Of a DNA stretch of 64,000 bases, positions 55,135 to 64,000 are shown piece after piece (the first letter of the stretch is position 1; each line of letters begins with the position of its first letter). Under the pieces are notes generated by a model. It did not search any database. It was not told the origin of the DNA and saw only the letters and a program-made list of their open reading frames with translations. The position numbers and the translations under genes were made by a program. Source of the stretch: an uncultured Pelagibacteraceae bacterium (GTDB taxonomy: Bacteria; Pseudomonadota; Alphaproteobacteria; Pelagibacterales; Pelagibacteraceae); assembly GCA_902634885.1 (NCBI GenBank), contig CACPLR010000002.1, positions 95,543 to 159,542 of the forward strand, written 5' to 3'.

Positions 55135-55828
55135 TTATTTCTCCAATAAAAAATGCAATCGTCCCAGCTAAAATACCTCCTAGTAAGATACTCCATTGAG
55201 ATGAAATTAAATGTAAGCCTGGACCTAATACAGCTCCAAGTATTATGGCTGAACTTATAGTTTTGTTGTTCATTGCACTAATCATTGCGCACATGAAGTA
55301 AATAGGATTTATAACTGCCAAGCCTATCATCATATTTTTATTTAAGTAATCTGCAGATACAAAACCTATCAGTGTTGAAATAATTGCAACTAGCCAGGTG
55401 GAGGTTCCTATTCCAATCCAAAAATCAGTACGATTTTTTCTATTAATTTTGTGATAATTATCTTTTACAATTAACCATGAGGATACAGCAACGAAGTGAC
55501 AAGACAAATAGTACTTCCATCTTGGCTGACTTTTATCTTTTATTAAAGGCATCAAAGATACTGTCATAGGATATAGTCGAGCATTCACTAACCATACTGC
55601 TAAAAATATGTTAATTAAAGAAGCTCCTACAAACATAGACTCTGCCATAACTAAGGATCCAGGTTGAGCATAAGTTAATAATGTAGAAAAAATACTTTCT
55701 TGAAGAGTAAAACCCAAATTTTTCAATAGCGCTCCTATAGCAATGAAGCTAGCTGAGAGAGCTATTGCAGGACTATCAAATCTTTTAATACACAAAAACC
55801 CTTTAAAAAAAAATTTTAGGTTTATCAT
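55124..55828 (-). CDS. azlC: AzlC family transporter
   Basis: 234 aa; QESIFSTLLTYAQPGSLVMAESMFVGASLINIFLAVWLVNARLYPMTVSL. Confidence 0.87.
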   Translation of the reverse strand: MINLKFFFKGFLCIKRFDSPAIALSASFIAIGALLKNLGFTLQESIFSTLLTYAQPGSLVMAESMFVGASLINIFLAVWLVNARLYPMTVSLMPLIKDKSQPRWKYYLSCHFVAVSSWLIVKDNYHKINRKNRTDFWIGIGTSTWLVAIISTLIGFVSADYLNKNMMIGLAVINPIYFMCAMISAMNNKTISSAIILGAVLGPGLHLISSQWSILLGGILAGTIAFFIGEINDN

Positions 55829-56613
55829 TAGCCACCAAGAAATAAACGGCCAACGTCGGGGTTGTCTAAAAGCTCATCTCCTTTTCCTGCTATTGCGGTT
55901 TGTCCGGACACAAGCACATATCCAATATCAGAAAATTCTAAACCTTTTTTAGCGTTTTGTTCAACAAGTATTATTGTTTTTTTTTCATTTTCTTGAAGAT
56001 CTCTAAGTATCTCAAAAACCATATCAATATATCTAGGCTCTAAGCCAATGGATGGTTCATCTACTAGAAGGACTGAAGGCTTCATCACTAATGCTCTTGA
56101 TATCTCTAACAATCTTCTTTCTCCCCCTGATAAAACTTTTGCAGGTTGGTTTCTTCTATTTCTTAATCTTTCATATTTTTCAAAAATTCGCTCAGCTTCT
56201 GCATAAGACTCCTCTGTTTTTTCTTTAATAAATCCACCCATTAATAAATTTTCTTCTACAGTCATATCTGGAAATACAGAATTATCCTGGAGTATGTATG
56301 CTATTCCCACAGTTTTTAATTTTTCAGCTGGGGTTAAACTTGTGATTTCCTTTCCATCTATTTCTATTTGACCTGAAAAAATATTTGTAAATCCATAAAT
56401 CGAGTGAAGAATAGTAGATTTGCCAGCTCCGTTTGGTCCAATCAAGCATAAAGATTGAGCTTTACTAACGAAAAGATCGAAATTATGAAGAATTTCCATT
56501 TTGCCATAACCAGCATTCATATTTTTAATAGTAAGATGAATATTATTAGGAGATAGTTTTTTTAAATCTTCTGCGACTGGAGCTTTTCCTAAAACTTCAT
56601 ATTGATTAGACAT
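55828..56613 (-). CDS. LivF-like ABC transporter ATP-binding protein
   Basis: 261 aa; GPNGAGKSTILHSIYG, LSGGERRLLEISRALV, LLVDEPSIGLEP. Confidence 0.92.
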   Translation of the reverse strand: MSNQYEVLGKAPVAEDLKKLSPNNIHLTIKNMNAGYGKMEILHNFDLFVSKAQSLCLIGPNGAGKSTILHSIYGFTNIFSGQIEIDGKEITSLTPAEKLKTVGIAYILQDNSVFPDMTVEENLLMGGFIKEKTEESYAEAERIFEKYERLRNRRNQPAKVLSGGERRLLEISRALVMKPSVLLVDEPSIGLEPRYIDMVFEILRDLQENEKKTIILVEQNAKKGLEFSDIGYVLVSGQTAIAGKGDELLDNPDVGRLFLGG

Positions 56614-57353
56614 TATTGTGCTCCTAAATATGCATCTATTACACGTTTATCATTTTTAATTTCGTCAGGTGCTCCATTAGCAAGCATCTTTCCATGGGCT
56701 AAACAATAAATATTCTCTGCTAATTGCATAATAACTCTCATATTGTGTTCAATTACTAAAAGCGTTATTCCAAAATCTTGATTTACTTTGATCAATCTAT
56801 CAATAATTCCATTAATTAATGTTGGATTAATACCCGCTGTTGGTTCATCTAGTAAAAGCATTTCTGGTTCATTCATTAAAGCCATTGCTAATTCTAATAA
56901 TTTTTGTTGGCCAAATGATAAATCACCAGCTCTTAGTTTTCTTTTTTGATAAAGACCTACAAAATTTAAAAGATTTTCTGCTTTTTCAGTTAAATCTTGA
57001 GGAATTTTTGAGAATATCTTTAATATACTTTCATCGCTTCCTTTGTGACTAATTAACATATTATCTACACAATTTAATTTTCCATAAATTCTAGTCTGTT
57101 GAAACGTTCTCAGTAATCCAAGTTTAGCAATTACAGGAACGGGTAATTCAGATACTTCTTTACCATTAAATTTGATTGAACCTTGATCTATTGGATAAGT
57201 TCCAACTATTGAGTTAAATAAAGTTGTTTTTCCTGAACCGTTTGGACCAATTAATCCAAATATTTTTCCTTTTTCAACTGTCATTGAAATGTCAACATTT
57301 GCTTTAACACCACCAAAAGATTTACTAACATTATTTACTTCTAAAATACTCAT
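56613..57353 (-). CDS. LivG-like ABC transporter ATP-binding protein
   Basis: 246 aa; GPNGSGKTTLFNSIVG, LSFGQQKLLELAMALM, LLLDEPTAGINP. Confidence 0.92.
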   Translation of the reverse strand: MSILEVNNVSKSFGGVKANVDISMTVEKGKIFGLIGPNGSGKTTLFNSIVGTYPIDQGSIKFNGKEVSELPVPVIAKLGLLRTFQQTRIYGKLNCVDNMLISHKGSDESILKIFSKIPQDLTEKAENLLNFVGLYQKRKLRAGDLSFGQQKLLELAMALMNEPEMLLLDEPTAGINPTLINGIIDRLIKVNQDFGITLLVIEHNMRVIMQLAENIYCLAHGKMLANGAPDEIKNDKRVIDAYLGAQ

Positions 57354-58399
57354 TTCAATTCTACTTGCGCTTTTCGATCTGCCTCATCAACAACTTCGCC
57401 AAATCTTTCAGGATATTTTTCTCTTAACCATCCCATTATTCCTTCTGGGAAATAAATAACAATCACAACTATTAAAACTCCTAAGGCCACATACTGCCAA
57501 CCTAAAAAGAATGTCCAAAATCCTTCTTTAAAAATATGAAATGCGGTAGCTCCAATCACTGGACCCCATAAAGTTCCCTTACCACCGAGGATCGCCATCA
57601 AGACCATAAATACACCCATTTCTCTTCCATCAAATGCAACATCAGTAGAGTCTATGTAACCAACAAGTCCTCCCATAATACCACCTGCTAAACCGCAGAA
57701 AAACGCTGATACCATCCAACCAATTATTTTATATTTCATTGTCTCAATTCCCATTGCCTCTGCTTTGTCTTCATTATCCCTGATCGCATTAAGAATTAAT
57801 CTAAATCGTGTTGAATAAATTGCTCTCACTGCTATGAAAGTAAGTACGAGAGCACCAAAACTTAAAAAATAAAAGAATTCTCCTCTTGCTTCTAAACCAC
57901 CAACATTTGGAAAAGGTGGAGTTGTAAAACCTTGTCCTGCTCCAATAATTTCTATACCTCCAGAAATTTCTCCTGCAGCCACACCTAAACCTAAAGTACA
58001 AATTGCAAAATAATGTCCTCTGAGTCCTAAGATGGCATAACCAATTAATCCTGCAACAATAGTTGGAACAACTGCAGCTACCACCAAACCAACTGCCATT
58101 CCTTGAAAGAATTGTGTGGGCGTATGTACAAATGTTTTTTCTCCTCCACTTTCTGTCCACTCTGCTAAAGGAAAAAACATGCCAACTTGCACAGAAGCAC
58201 ATAAATACATTCCTAAACCATAGAATAAAATATTTCCAAATGTGTTATATCCCATTTCACCACCTTGAATATTCCAAGTAGTAGCTAAAACAATTAATAC
58301 ACATAAAATAGACAATTGAACTTTAAATGCCGGAAATACAAAAGGTGCAGCGAGCCCAAATATTATAATTACAGCATATAATAACACGTTTTTATTCAT
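57350..58399 (-). CDS. LivM-like ABC transporter permease
   Basis: 349 aa; TWNIQGGEMGYNTFGNILFYGLGMY, NAIRDNEDKAEAMGIETMKYK, MAILGGKGTLWGPVIGA. Confidence 0.9.
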   Translation of the reverse strand: MNKNVLLYAVIIIFGLAAPFVFPAFKVQLSILCVLIVLATTWNIQGGEMGYNTFGNILFYGLGMYLCASVQVGMFFPLAEWTESGGEKTFVHTPTQFFQGMAVGLVVAAVVPTIVAGLIGYAILGLRGHYFAICTLGLGVAAGEISGGIEIIGAGQGFTTPPFPNVGGLEARGEFFYFLSFGALVLTFIAVRAIYSTRFRLILNAIRDNEDKAEAMGIETMKYKIIGWMVSAFFCGLAGGIMGGLVGYIDSTDVAFDGREMGVFMVLMAILGGKGTLWGPVIGATAFHIFKEGFWTFFLGWQYVALGVLIVVIVIYFPEGIMGWLREKYPERFGEVVDEADRKAQVELK

Positions 58400-59292
58400 T
58401 ATTTTAAATACTCTCTTTTTCTCGAAAGTTTAAATCTTCTATAAACGAGAATTAAAACTAACAATAAAAACACTGAACCTATTCTAAATTCTGTACCTAA
58501 TATATAGTCAGCAAACTCTTCAAATACACCAAGGCCCATCCCTGACATTGCAACACCAGGTAAATTGCCAAGACCCGCAACAATAACAATCATGAATGAT
58601 CTAATAGTATATGGTAATCCCATATAAGGATGAATTGTAAAAGTAATTGAAATTAATGCCCCCGCAACACCACAAAGAGCAGCATTTAATCCAAAAGTAG
58701 CTGCATAAACTTTTTCTGTATCTACACCTAAAATCTTTGCAGCTCGTGCGTTTTGTGCAGTTGCTCTGATTGCTCGTCCAAGTTTTGATTTTTTCATATA
58801 AATTACTAAACAAATAGCAAAAACAATACTAACGAATGCAGAAAATATTTTTGAATTTGGTAAAACTACTGCACTATCAAATAAAAATGTTGTTCCATAA
58901 CCTGAATTAGCCAAGACAACATCTGCACCAAATGCAAAGTTCATTAGTTGCATAAAAAGAATGCTTATACCGAATGTTGCGAGGATTGAGATAAATAAAT
59001 CTCTATCAACCACTTTATTAATTACTAATTTATAAATTCCAACACCAACAAAATACATTATAATTGGTGACACTATTACGCCCCAGGCTGGATGAATTCC
59101 ATAAAGATACATAAAGTATGCAATATATCCACCAAGAATAACTAAATCACCTTGTGCAATGTTTATAATATTCATTACTCCCCATTGCAAAGCCATACCA
59201 TAGGCAATTAATGCAAATAAAATTCCAAGCAGTATCCCGTCCAAGCAAGCTTGAACTGTTATCATCGGGTACTGAAAAACCATGAAGTCCAT
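58399..59292 (-). CDS. LivH-like ABC transporter permease
   Basis: 297 aa; MNIINIAQGDLVILGGYIAYF, RATAQNARAAKILGVDTEKVYAATFGLNAALCGVAGAL. Confidence 0.92.
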   Translation of the reverse strand: MDFMVFQYPMITVQACLDGILLGILFALIAYGMALQWGVMNIINIAQGDLVILGGYIAYFMYLYGIHPAWGVIVSPIIMYFVGVGIYKLVINKVVDRDLFISILATFGISILFMQLMNFAFGADVVLANSGYGTTFLFDSAVVLPNSKIFSAFVSIVFAICLVIYMKKSKLGRAIRATAQNARAAKILGVDTEKVYAATFGLNAALCGVAGALISITFTIHPYMGLPYTIRSFMIVIVAGLGNLPGVAMSGMGLGVFEEFADYILGTEFRIGSVFLLLVLILVYRRFKLSRKREYLK

Positions 59293-59307
59293 ATTTGCCT
59301 CTAAAAA

Positions 59308-59336
59308 AAATACCCCCTAGAGTTTAGGGGGTATTT
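59308..59336 (-). terminator. Rho-independent-type terminator between substrate-binding protein and permease genes
   Basis: aaatacccccta-gagt-ttagggggtattt-like stem; on the - strand followed by TTTTTTT tract (59303-59310 are A on +). Confidence 0.85.
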
Positions 59337-59348
59337 AAAGATTTGTTA

Positions 59349-60587
59349 TTATCTGTCAGACCACTTAGGAATTGGGTGAATCAATTCAGCCGACGCCCAC
59401 TTAAGTGGAGCTACAACTTTATTTTCACATTTCCCAGCGCCATCACACATTACTTGGAAAAGTACCATAGGCTTGTCAACATTTTGACCACCCGGTGCGA
59501 ACTTAATATTTCCGTAAAATGTTTGCATATTAGTAGCTGCAAGAGCATCTCTTACTTTCTTTTGATCAAAAGAATTTGCTCTTTCAAATGCATCCTTGAA
59601 CACTAACAATGCAGCAGAAGACTCTGCAGATTGATATGGCGGATCATAACCGAACTCTTTATCAAAATCTGCTGCATAAGTCATACCATCTTTAAAGAAA
59701 TCATCTTTATATGTTAATGTTTTATGCCATTGAGAAGCACAAAGTGCGTACTGAGAGTTTTTACCATGTTGTTTTGATAATTTCGCAGCATCACAATGTG
59801 TCATTGCTAACATTGGAACATCAACCTTCATTTCTGCAATTTGTCTAATTGCAGTTAATGCGCCTTTTGTATGTCCAGATACCACAAGAACATCTGGCTT
59901 CATTTGTTTTACTTTAACCAATGTTGCAGCCATATCGTTAAGCTCTTTTGGAAGCTTATCGTCGATAATAATTTCAGATCCAGTTTCTTTCGCTGCATCT
60001 AAAATACCTAATCTTACGTCTTGTGAAAAAGCATCTTGTTCAAATGCTTGTGCAATCCTTACACCTTTTCCACCATTTAACTCAACTGCCGTTCTGATAG
60101 CTACATCAAGATATAAGTTAGCTGGAGCTAACACTGCAAAAAGATATTTGTAACCTTTAGTAAACAAAGATCTAGACGCACCATTTGCTTCTACCATTGG
60201 AACACCATATTTCTCTGTCACTGGCGCGATTGCTTTAGTTAGACCCGAGCTGTAAGGCCCAAGCATGAACTCAACACCATCTTGTGATATTAATCTTTCT
60301 GCAAGTTGAGCTGCTCTTTTTGGATTTGACTCATCGTCATAATAGATAATGTCAAACTTGTAAGTTTTTCCTCCAACTTTTACACCACCCATGCTGTTAA
60401 TTCTGTCTACAGCCATGTTATAGCCATTTTGAGTATGAACACCATTAGATGAATATTTACCCGTTAGAGAAATTGCAGCGCCTAAAATTATTTTATCACC
60501 AACAACTTTTGCAAACGATACAACTGATGTTGAAAATAAAATGGCAATTGCAGAAACAAATGTAATTATAATGTTTTTTATTTTCAT
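59349..60587 (-). CDS. Branched-chain-type ABC transporter substrate-binding protein
   Basis: 412 aa; signal peptide; ILGAAISLTGKYSSNGVHTQNGYNMAVDRINSMGG, GPYSSGLTKAIAPVTEKYGVPMVEANGAS. Confidence 0.92.
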   Translation of the reverse strand: MKIKNIIITFVSAIAILFSTSVVSFAKVVGDKIILGAAISLTGKYSSNGVHTQNGYNMAVDRINSMGGVKVGGKTYKFDIIYYDDESNPKRAAQLAERLISQDGVEFMLGPYSSGLTKAIAPVTEKYGVPMVEANGASRSLFTKGYKYLFAVLAPANLYLDVAIRTAVELNGGKGVRIAQAFEQDAFSQDVRLGILDAAKETGSEIIIDDKLPKELNDMAATLVKVKQMKPDVLVVSGHTKGALTAIRQIAEMKVDVPMLAMTHCDAAKLSKQHGKNSQYALCASQWHKTLTYKDDFFKDGMTYAADFDKEFGYDPPYQSAESSAALLVFKDAFERANSFDQKKVRDALAATNMQTFYGNIKFAPGGQNVDKPMVLFQVMCDGAGKCENKVVAPLKWASAELIHPIPKWSDR

Positions 60588-60688
60588 TTATTCCCCTTTA
60601 ATTAAATTAATAAATGTAAATTAATAATAAAAATAATTTAATTTCAAGTTATTGAAGCATCACAAAGACATATAACCGCTGTTATAAT

Positions 60689-61303
60689 TTAATATTTTTG
60701 AGTTACTGCGATTATGATTGCTATTATAATTAAAACACACGCTGAAATTGTGTTAATGACTCTTGGATTTGTTTTTATCCAAGCAACTAATTTATTAGCG
60801 AGCAACGCATAACCAATTAATGATAAGAAATCTAAAATCATATAAGTAAAAATTAATATTATAAATTGGATTATATAATTTGAGCCAAAATCTATAAATT
60901 GTGGAAATATAAATGGAAAAAACATCCAAGCTTTTGGACTTGTCCCTGCAACTAAAAATCCATCTTTAAAAAAAGAAAAATTGCTTTTTGAATTATTATT
61001 TATGTCTGACAAACCTTTAGGTTTAGATTTATGGATGTCATAAGCTAAATAAAGTAAATAAATTATACCAGCCCATTTAAATAAATTTAATATTGTTTGA
61101 TGTTCAGAAAAAAAGGAACCAATTACAAATATTACTAATGTTGCCTGAATAAAATTAGCCGTTACATCTCCAAAAGCTGACCACAAACATTTTTTAACTC
61201 CATAATTCATTGAATAAGAAACAATTACTATTCGAGGAGTGCCTGGTGTTATAAAAAGAAATATTATGATCTGAAGAAACAGAACAAAATCTTGGGGAAG
61301 CAT
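60689..61303 (-). CDS. LysE family translocator
   Basis: 204 aa; FITPGTPRIVIVSYSMNYGVKK, VAGTSPKAWMFFPFIFPQF. Confidence 0.85.
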   Translation of the reverse strand: MLPQDFVLFLQIIIFLFITPGTPRIVIVSYSMNYGVKKCLWSAFGDVTANFIQATLVIFVIGSFFSEHQTILNLFKWAGIIYLLYLAYDIHKSKPKGLSDINNNSKSNFSFFKDGFLVAGTSPKAWMFFPFIFPQFIDFGSNYIIQFIILIFTYMILDFLSLIGYALLANKLVAWIKTNPRVINTISACVLIIIAIIIAVTQKY

Positions 61304-61412
61304 AAAAGGATAGCCCTAAAAAACCGGGAGCTAAAGATGGCTAGATAGGACTATCTAAAAATGATAATATCATAGCTTAGATGAATTGCATTAAAATTTT
61401 TTTTAAGATTTA

Positions 61413-61721
61413 TTGAATTTTTTTATGAAAAAAAGTCACAGACCAATTACAAGAGTTAAAAATCCAGAACCCAAAATGGGCAGTGCTGACTGGGTGATAT
61501 GGGCGGCCTGGGCAGACCGTGTTACTTTTGAAGATATAGAAAAAAAAACTGGGAAAACTGAAAGTGAAGTCATTAAGATAATGAGAAGATCTTTAAAACC
61601 TTCATCATTTAGATTGTGGAGAAAAAGAGTAAATTCTCAAAGTATAAAACATAGAAAAAAATTTGAGTATTCCAGAAAACTTATAAGGTTAAAGATAAAA
61701 AAAGATGAATATTTAGACTAG
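61413..61721 (+). CDS. TIGR03643 family small protein
   Basis: 102 aa; SADWVIWAAWADRVTFEDIEKKTGKTESEVIKIMRRSLKPSSFRLWRKRV. Confidence 0.85.
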   Translation: MNFFMKKSHRPITRVKNPEPKMGSADWVIWAAWADRVTFEDIEKKTGKTESEVIKIMRRSLKPSSFRLWRKRVNSQSIKHRKKFEYSRKLIRLKIKKDEYLD

Positions 61722-61752
61722 TAATTAAAGATAATAGAATTATATAAAGATT

Positions 61753-62007
61753 ATGAAAAATATCACAGTTTACTCGGGACCTCTATGTGCTTTTTGTGAT
61801 GCAGCAAAAAGATTATTGGGTAGAAATAATTTAGGATTTAAAGAAATAGATATATCAACAAATCCTAACTTAATGGATGAAATGATTAAAAAAGCTGGTG
61901 GTAAAAGAACGATTCCTCAAATTTTTTTTGAAGATCATCACGTAGGTGGTTATCAGGAATTAAGAGAATTAGAAAAATCTGGAAAGCTTTTAAGCTCTTT
62001 AGAGTAA
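61753..62007 (+). CDS. grxC: Glutaredoxin 3
   Basis: 84 aa; VYSGPLCAFCDAAKRLL, TIPQIFFEDHHVGGYQELREL. Confidence 0.92.
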   Translation: MKNITVYSGPLCAFCDAAKRLLGRNNLGFKEIDISTNPNLMDEMIKKAGGKRTIPQIFFEDHHVGGYQELRELEKSGKLLSSLE

Positions 62008-62010
62008 TAT

Positions 62011-62703
62011 TTAATCAACAAAAGATATTGTCATTCCTGGCTCTTCAGCATACATAACGTCATTAGTACAAGTACCTCCGCTGTTACCAACTGCATTTGA
62101 AACATCAAATGCGATTTTTACTGTTGGAAAATCGCCTGCTTTAACTTTTAAACCACCTCCTGATATAATTTTTCTATATTGAAAATATTCATCACTTGTT
62201 CCTATTACACCATCGTTTGAAACAGATGCACCCAAAGAGTCAACTGATCCATTCATGTGATCATTATAACTGCTACCATCAGGTACATATAATGTGGATG
62301 ATCCAGGTGTTCCTCCTGTTTGCCCTGCAGCGTCTGTAGTTTTAGTTCCTGACTCTCCAGCTTTTGTTGCACAATTATTTCCTGCAGTCCCAGTTATTAT
62401 AAATTGTCTGCTCATAGTAATTTGTAGATAAGTATATAAAGTTCCTATTTTAGCTTTTGCTATATTGCCATAAGATCCAGCAGCAGCTCCTGCATCAACA
62501 GCAGCAATATCAACTTCTCCAGATGTGGTTGATGGAGATATTGTTAAAGGATTTAGACAATTTGCAGTAGTACTTCCTGTTTCACATAATTCTAATTTTG
62601 TCATAGTAACTTTGTACTCTGTAGCAGGACCAGTCCCAGCAAAAGCATTAAATGCACCAAACAAAAATATAAGGGCAATGAAAGTATTTAAAATTTTTAT
62701 CAT
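62011..62703 (-). CDS. Hypothetical secreted Gly/Ser/Thr-rich protein
   Basis: 230 aa; signal peptide IKILNTFIALIFLFGAFNAFA; no family recognised; immediately downstream of the barrel-like gene. Confidence 0.65.
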   Translation of the reverse strand: MIKILNTFIALIFLFGAFNAFAGTGPATEYKVTMTKLELCETGSTTANCLNPLTISPSTTSGEVDIAAVDAGAAAGSYGNIAKAKIGTLYTYLQITMSRQFIITGTAGNNCATKAGESGTKTTDAAGQTGGTPGSSTLYVPDGSSYNDHMNGSVDSLGASVSNDGVIGTSDEYFQYRKIISGGGLKVKAGDFPTVKIAFDVSNAVGNSGGTCTNDVMYAEEPGMTISFVD

Positions 62704-62707
62704 AAAA

Positions 62708-63562
62708 TTATTTTTTTGTTAAAATTACTGCACCTTGAATTTCAACTGTTAAATTATTGTCTCTTCTCACTTTTTGAACCAATTTATCTTTCATATTCGC
62801 CTTTTCAAAAGCAACATTTGAAATAAATCCATCTTGTAAGTTTGGTTTATTTTCTGTTGGCGGATATCTCAAGGACAATTTAAAATCTGTCTCATCATCG
62901 ACACCTGTTGTATCTGAGAAATCTTGAGAAATGTCAAATTGTAAAGTTGGGGTTAAATTCATCTCTAAAGATATTTTATTACCCTCTGTATCATTAGAAG
63001 CTTTAATATTTTCAAAATAATAATTTTGAATATTTAAGGTCGACCATGGCATATATGGCATTTGAGTTGTTAAATTAAATTGATAACCAGATAGTACCTC
63101 TTCATCCATGCCATCTATATTTTCTTTTCCTGATATTGCTTCATAAAAATTTGCATTAAGATCCAGTATTTTACCTTTTGCCTCTAATCCTAAACTAGCT
63201 CTCATATGTCCTTCAGACTCAATATCTATAAAGGCATTAGCTCCGTACATTAAAGAATTGTCATCAGTTAATTCTCTATATCCATAACCAAGATTTGTTA
63301 TAAATCTATCTTTATTATTTGTCTCTTGAGTATGTAAACTCATCTGAATAAATCTATTAGAATCATCAGTCTTATCTAAACTTCTATTAGTTAAAATTTC
63401 TATATCTGGATTATCTTCTTCATGTACTTGAATAGATACGTCAGTCACACCTTCTCCGGGAATTAATTCATCAAGAAAATTTGACAATTTCTGAGAAATA
63501 TTTTCTGCATTAACGTTAAAAGCAATTAAACTAGAAATAAATATACTAATTAAAATTTTCAT
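62708..63562 (-). CDS. Inverse-autotransporter-like beta-barrel protein (intimin/invasin barrel-like), no passenger
   Basis: 284 aa; signal peptide; FITNLGYGYRELTDDNSLMYGANAFIDIESEGHMRASLGLEAKGKILDLNANFYEAISG resembles the IAT_beta pattern. Confidence 0.65.
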   Translation of the reverse strand: MKILISIFISSLIAFNVNAENISQKLSNFLDELIPGEGVTDVSIQVHEEDNPDIEILTNRSLDKTDDSNRFIQMSLHTQETNNKDRFITNLGYGYRELTDDNSLMYGANAFIDIESEGHMRASLGLEAKGKILDLNANFYEAISGKENIDGMDEEVLSGYQFNLTTQMPYMPWSTLNIQNYYFENIKASNDTEGNKISLEMNLTPTLQFDISQDFSDTTGVDDETDFKLSLRYPPTENKPNLQDGFISNVAFEKANMKDKLVQKVRRDNNLTVEIQGAVILTKK

Positions 63563-63633
63563 TATTCTAAATTAACAAAAAAAATATAAAATTTATATAA
63601 GAATTATTAAAAAACTAATTAAGATTTAAAACT

Positions 63634-64000
63634 TTATTTTGGTTTAAAAACCAAGCATACACCGTTATTACAGTATCTTTTCCCAGTTGGTTTAGGGCCA
63701 TCCTCAAAGATATGACCATGATGACCCCCACAATTTTTACAATGGTATTCTGTTCTAGCATAACCTAAATGATAATCAGTTTTTGTTTCAAAAACATCAG
63801 GTAAAGATTTATAAAATGATGGCCAACCTGATCCACTTTCATATTTGGTATCAGAACTAAATAACTTTACCCCACAATTTGCACAATAATAATTACCTTT
63901 TCTTTTTTCATAATTTAATTCACTAGAACCAGGTCTTTCTGTTCCCTCTTCAAATAAAATAAGTTTTTGTTCTGCAGTTAGATTAGAATTATTTTTTGAC
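63634..64000 (-). CDS. msrB: Peptide-methionine (R)-S-oxide reductase, truncated by window end
   Basis: Reverse-strand frame open to the window edge, ending ...CGGHHGHIFEDGPKPTGKRYCNNGVCLVFKPK*; not in the supplied ORF list because its start lies outside. Confidence 0.92.
   Translation of the reverse strand, partial: SKNNSNLTAEQKLILFEEGTERPGSSELNYEKRKGNYYCANCGVKLFSSDTKYESGSGWPSFYKSLPDVFETKTDYHLGYARTEYHCKNCGGHHGHIFEDGPKPTGKRYCNNGVCLVFKPK

Noticed and set aside
57801-58281. ORFs antisense or out of frame within the LivM-like permease (58063-58281 +, 57801-58202 -)
   Set aside because: Overlap a well supported permease; sequence (Cys/Trp/Arg-rich) looks like shadow translation.
59349-60587. 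Urea-type (urtABCDE) assignment for the second Liv-like transporter
   Set aside because: Binding protein and permease sequences look like generic hydrophobic amino acid/amide family; no urease or other urt-specific evidence nearby.
1-64000. CRISPR arrays, tRNA/rRNA genes, IS elements or prophage
   Set aside because: No regularly spaced repeats, no cloverleaf or rRNA-like stretches, no transposase, integrase or phage structural motifs seen by reading both strands; absence not proven without dedicated tools.

Overview
AT-rich, gene-dense, almost repeat-free alphaproteobacterial chromosomal window. Short or overlapping intergenic spaces, SAR11/Pelagibacterales-like codon and protein character, and many ABC transporters suggest a streamlined marine genome; this taxonomic call is inference. 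I see no rRNA, tRNA, CRISPR, prophage or transposon. From left to right: housekeeping genes (photolyase, zapE-like, bamB-like, acnA, argE, speB, fadB/fadA); a Pot-type ABC transporter linked to a DoeA/EutD-like M24 hydrolase and an EutA-like racemase-fold protein; a ~12 kb block (26.6-38.3 kb) whose enzymes converge on glycine betaine (gamma-butyrobetaine hydroxylase-like, carnitine dehydrogenase-like, BKACE, betainyl-CoA-type thioesterase, a TauD + PhnZ/TmpB-like HD oxygenase pair, a choline dehydrogenase-like GMC enzyme, an orphan proV-like ATPase); a luciferase-like monooxygenase / TPP enzyme / DUF1185 / alpha-beta hydrolase / aldehyde dehydrogenase operon next to a branched-chain-type ABC transporter (41.2-52.5 kb); a second branched-chain-type ABC transporter with azlCD; a glaH-like glutarate hydroxylase; and a stand-alone inverse-autotransporter-like barrel. 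Strongest hunt candidates: (i) the quaternary-amine/phosphonate island, (ii) the HalD/BesD-like 2OG oxygenase that keeps an HxD motif and is fused in translation to an FrhB-like flavoprotein gene, (iii) the LLM-TPP-DUF1185 catabolic operon of unknown substrate. All family assignments are from reading protein motifs by eye; no database search was run.
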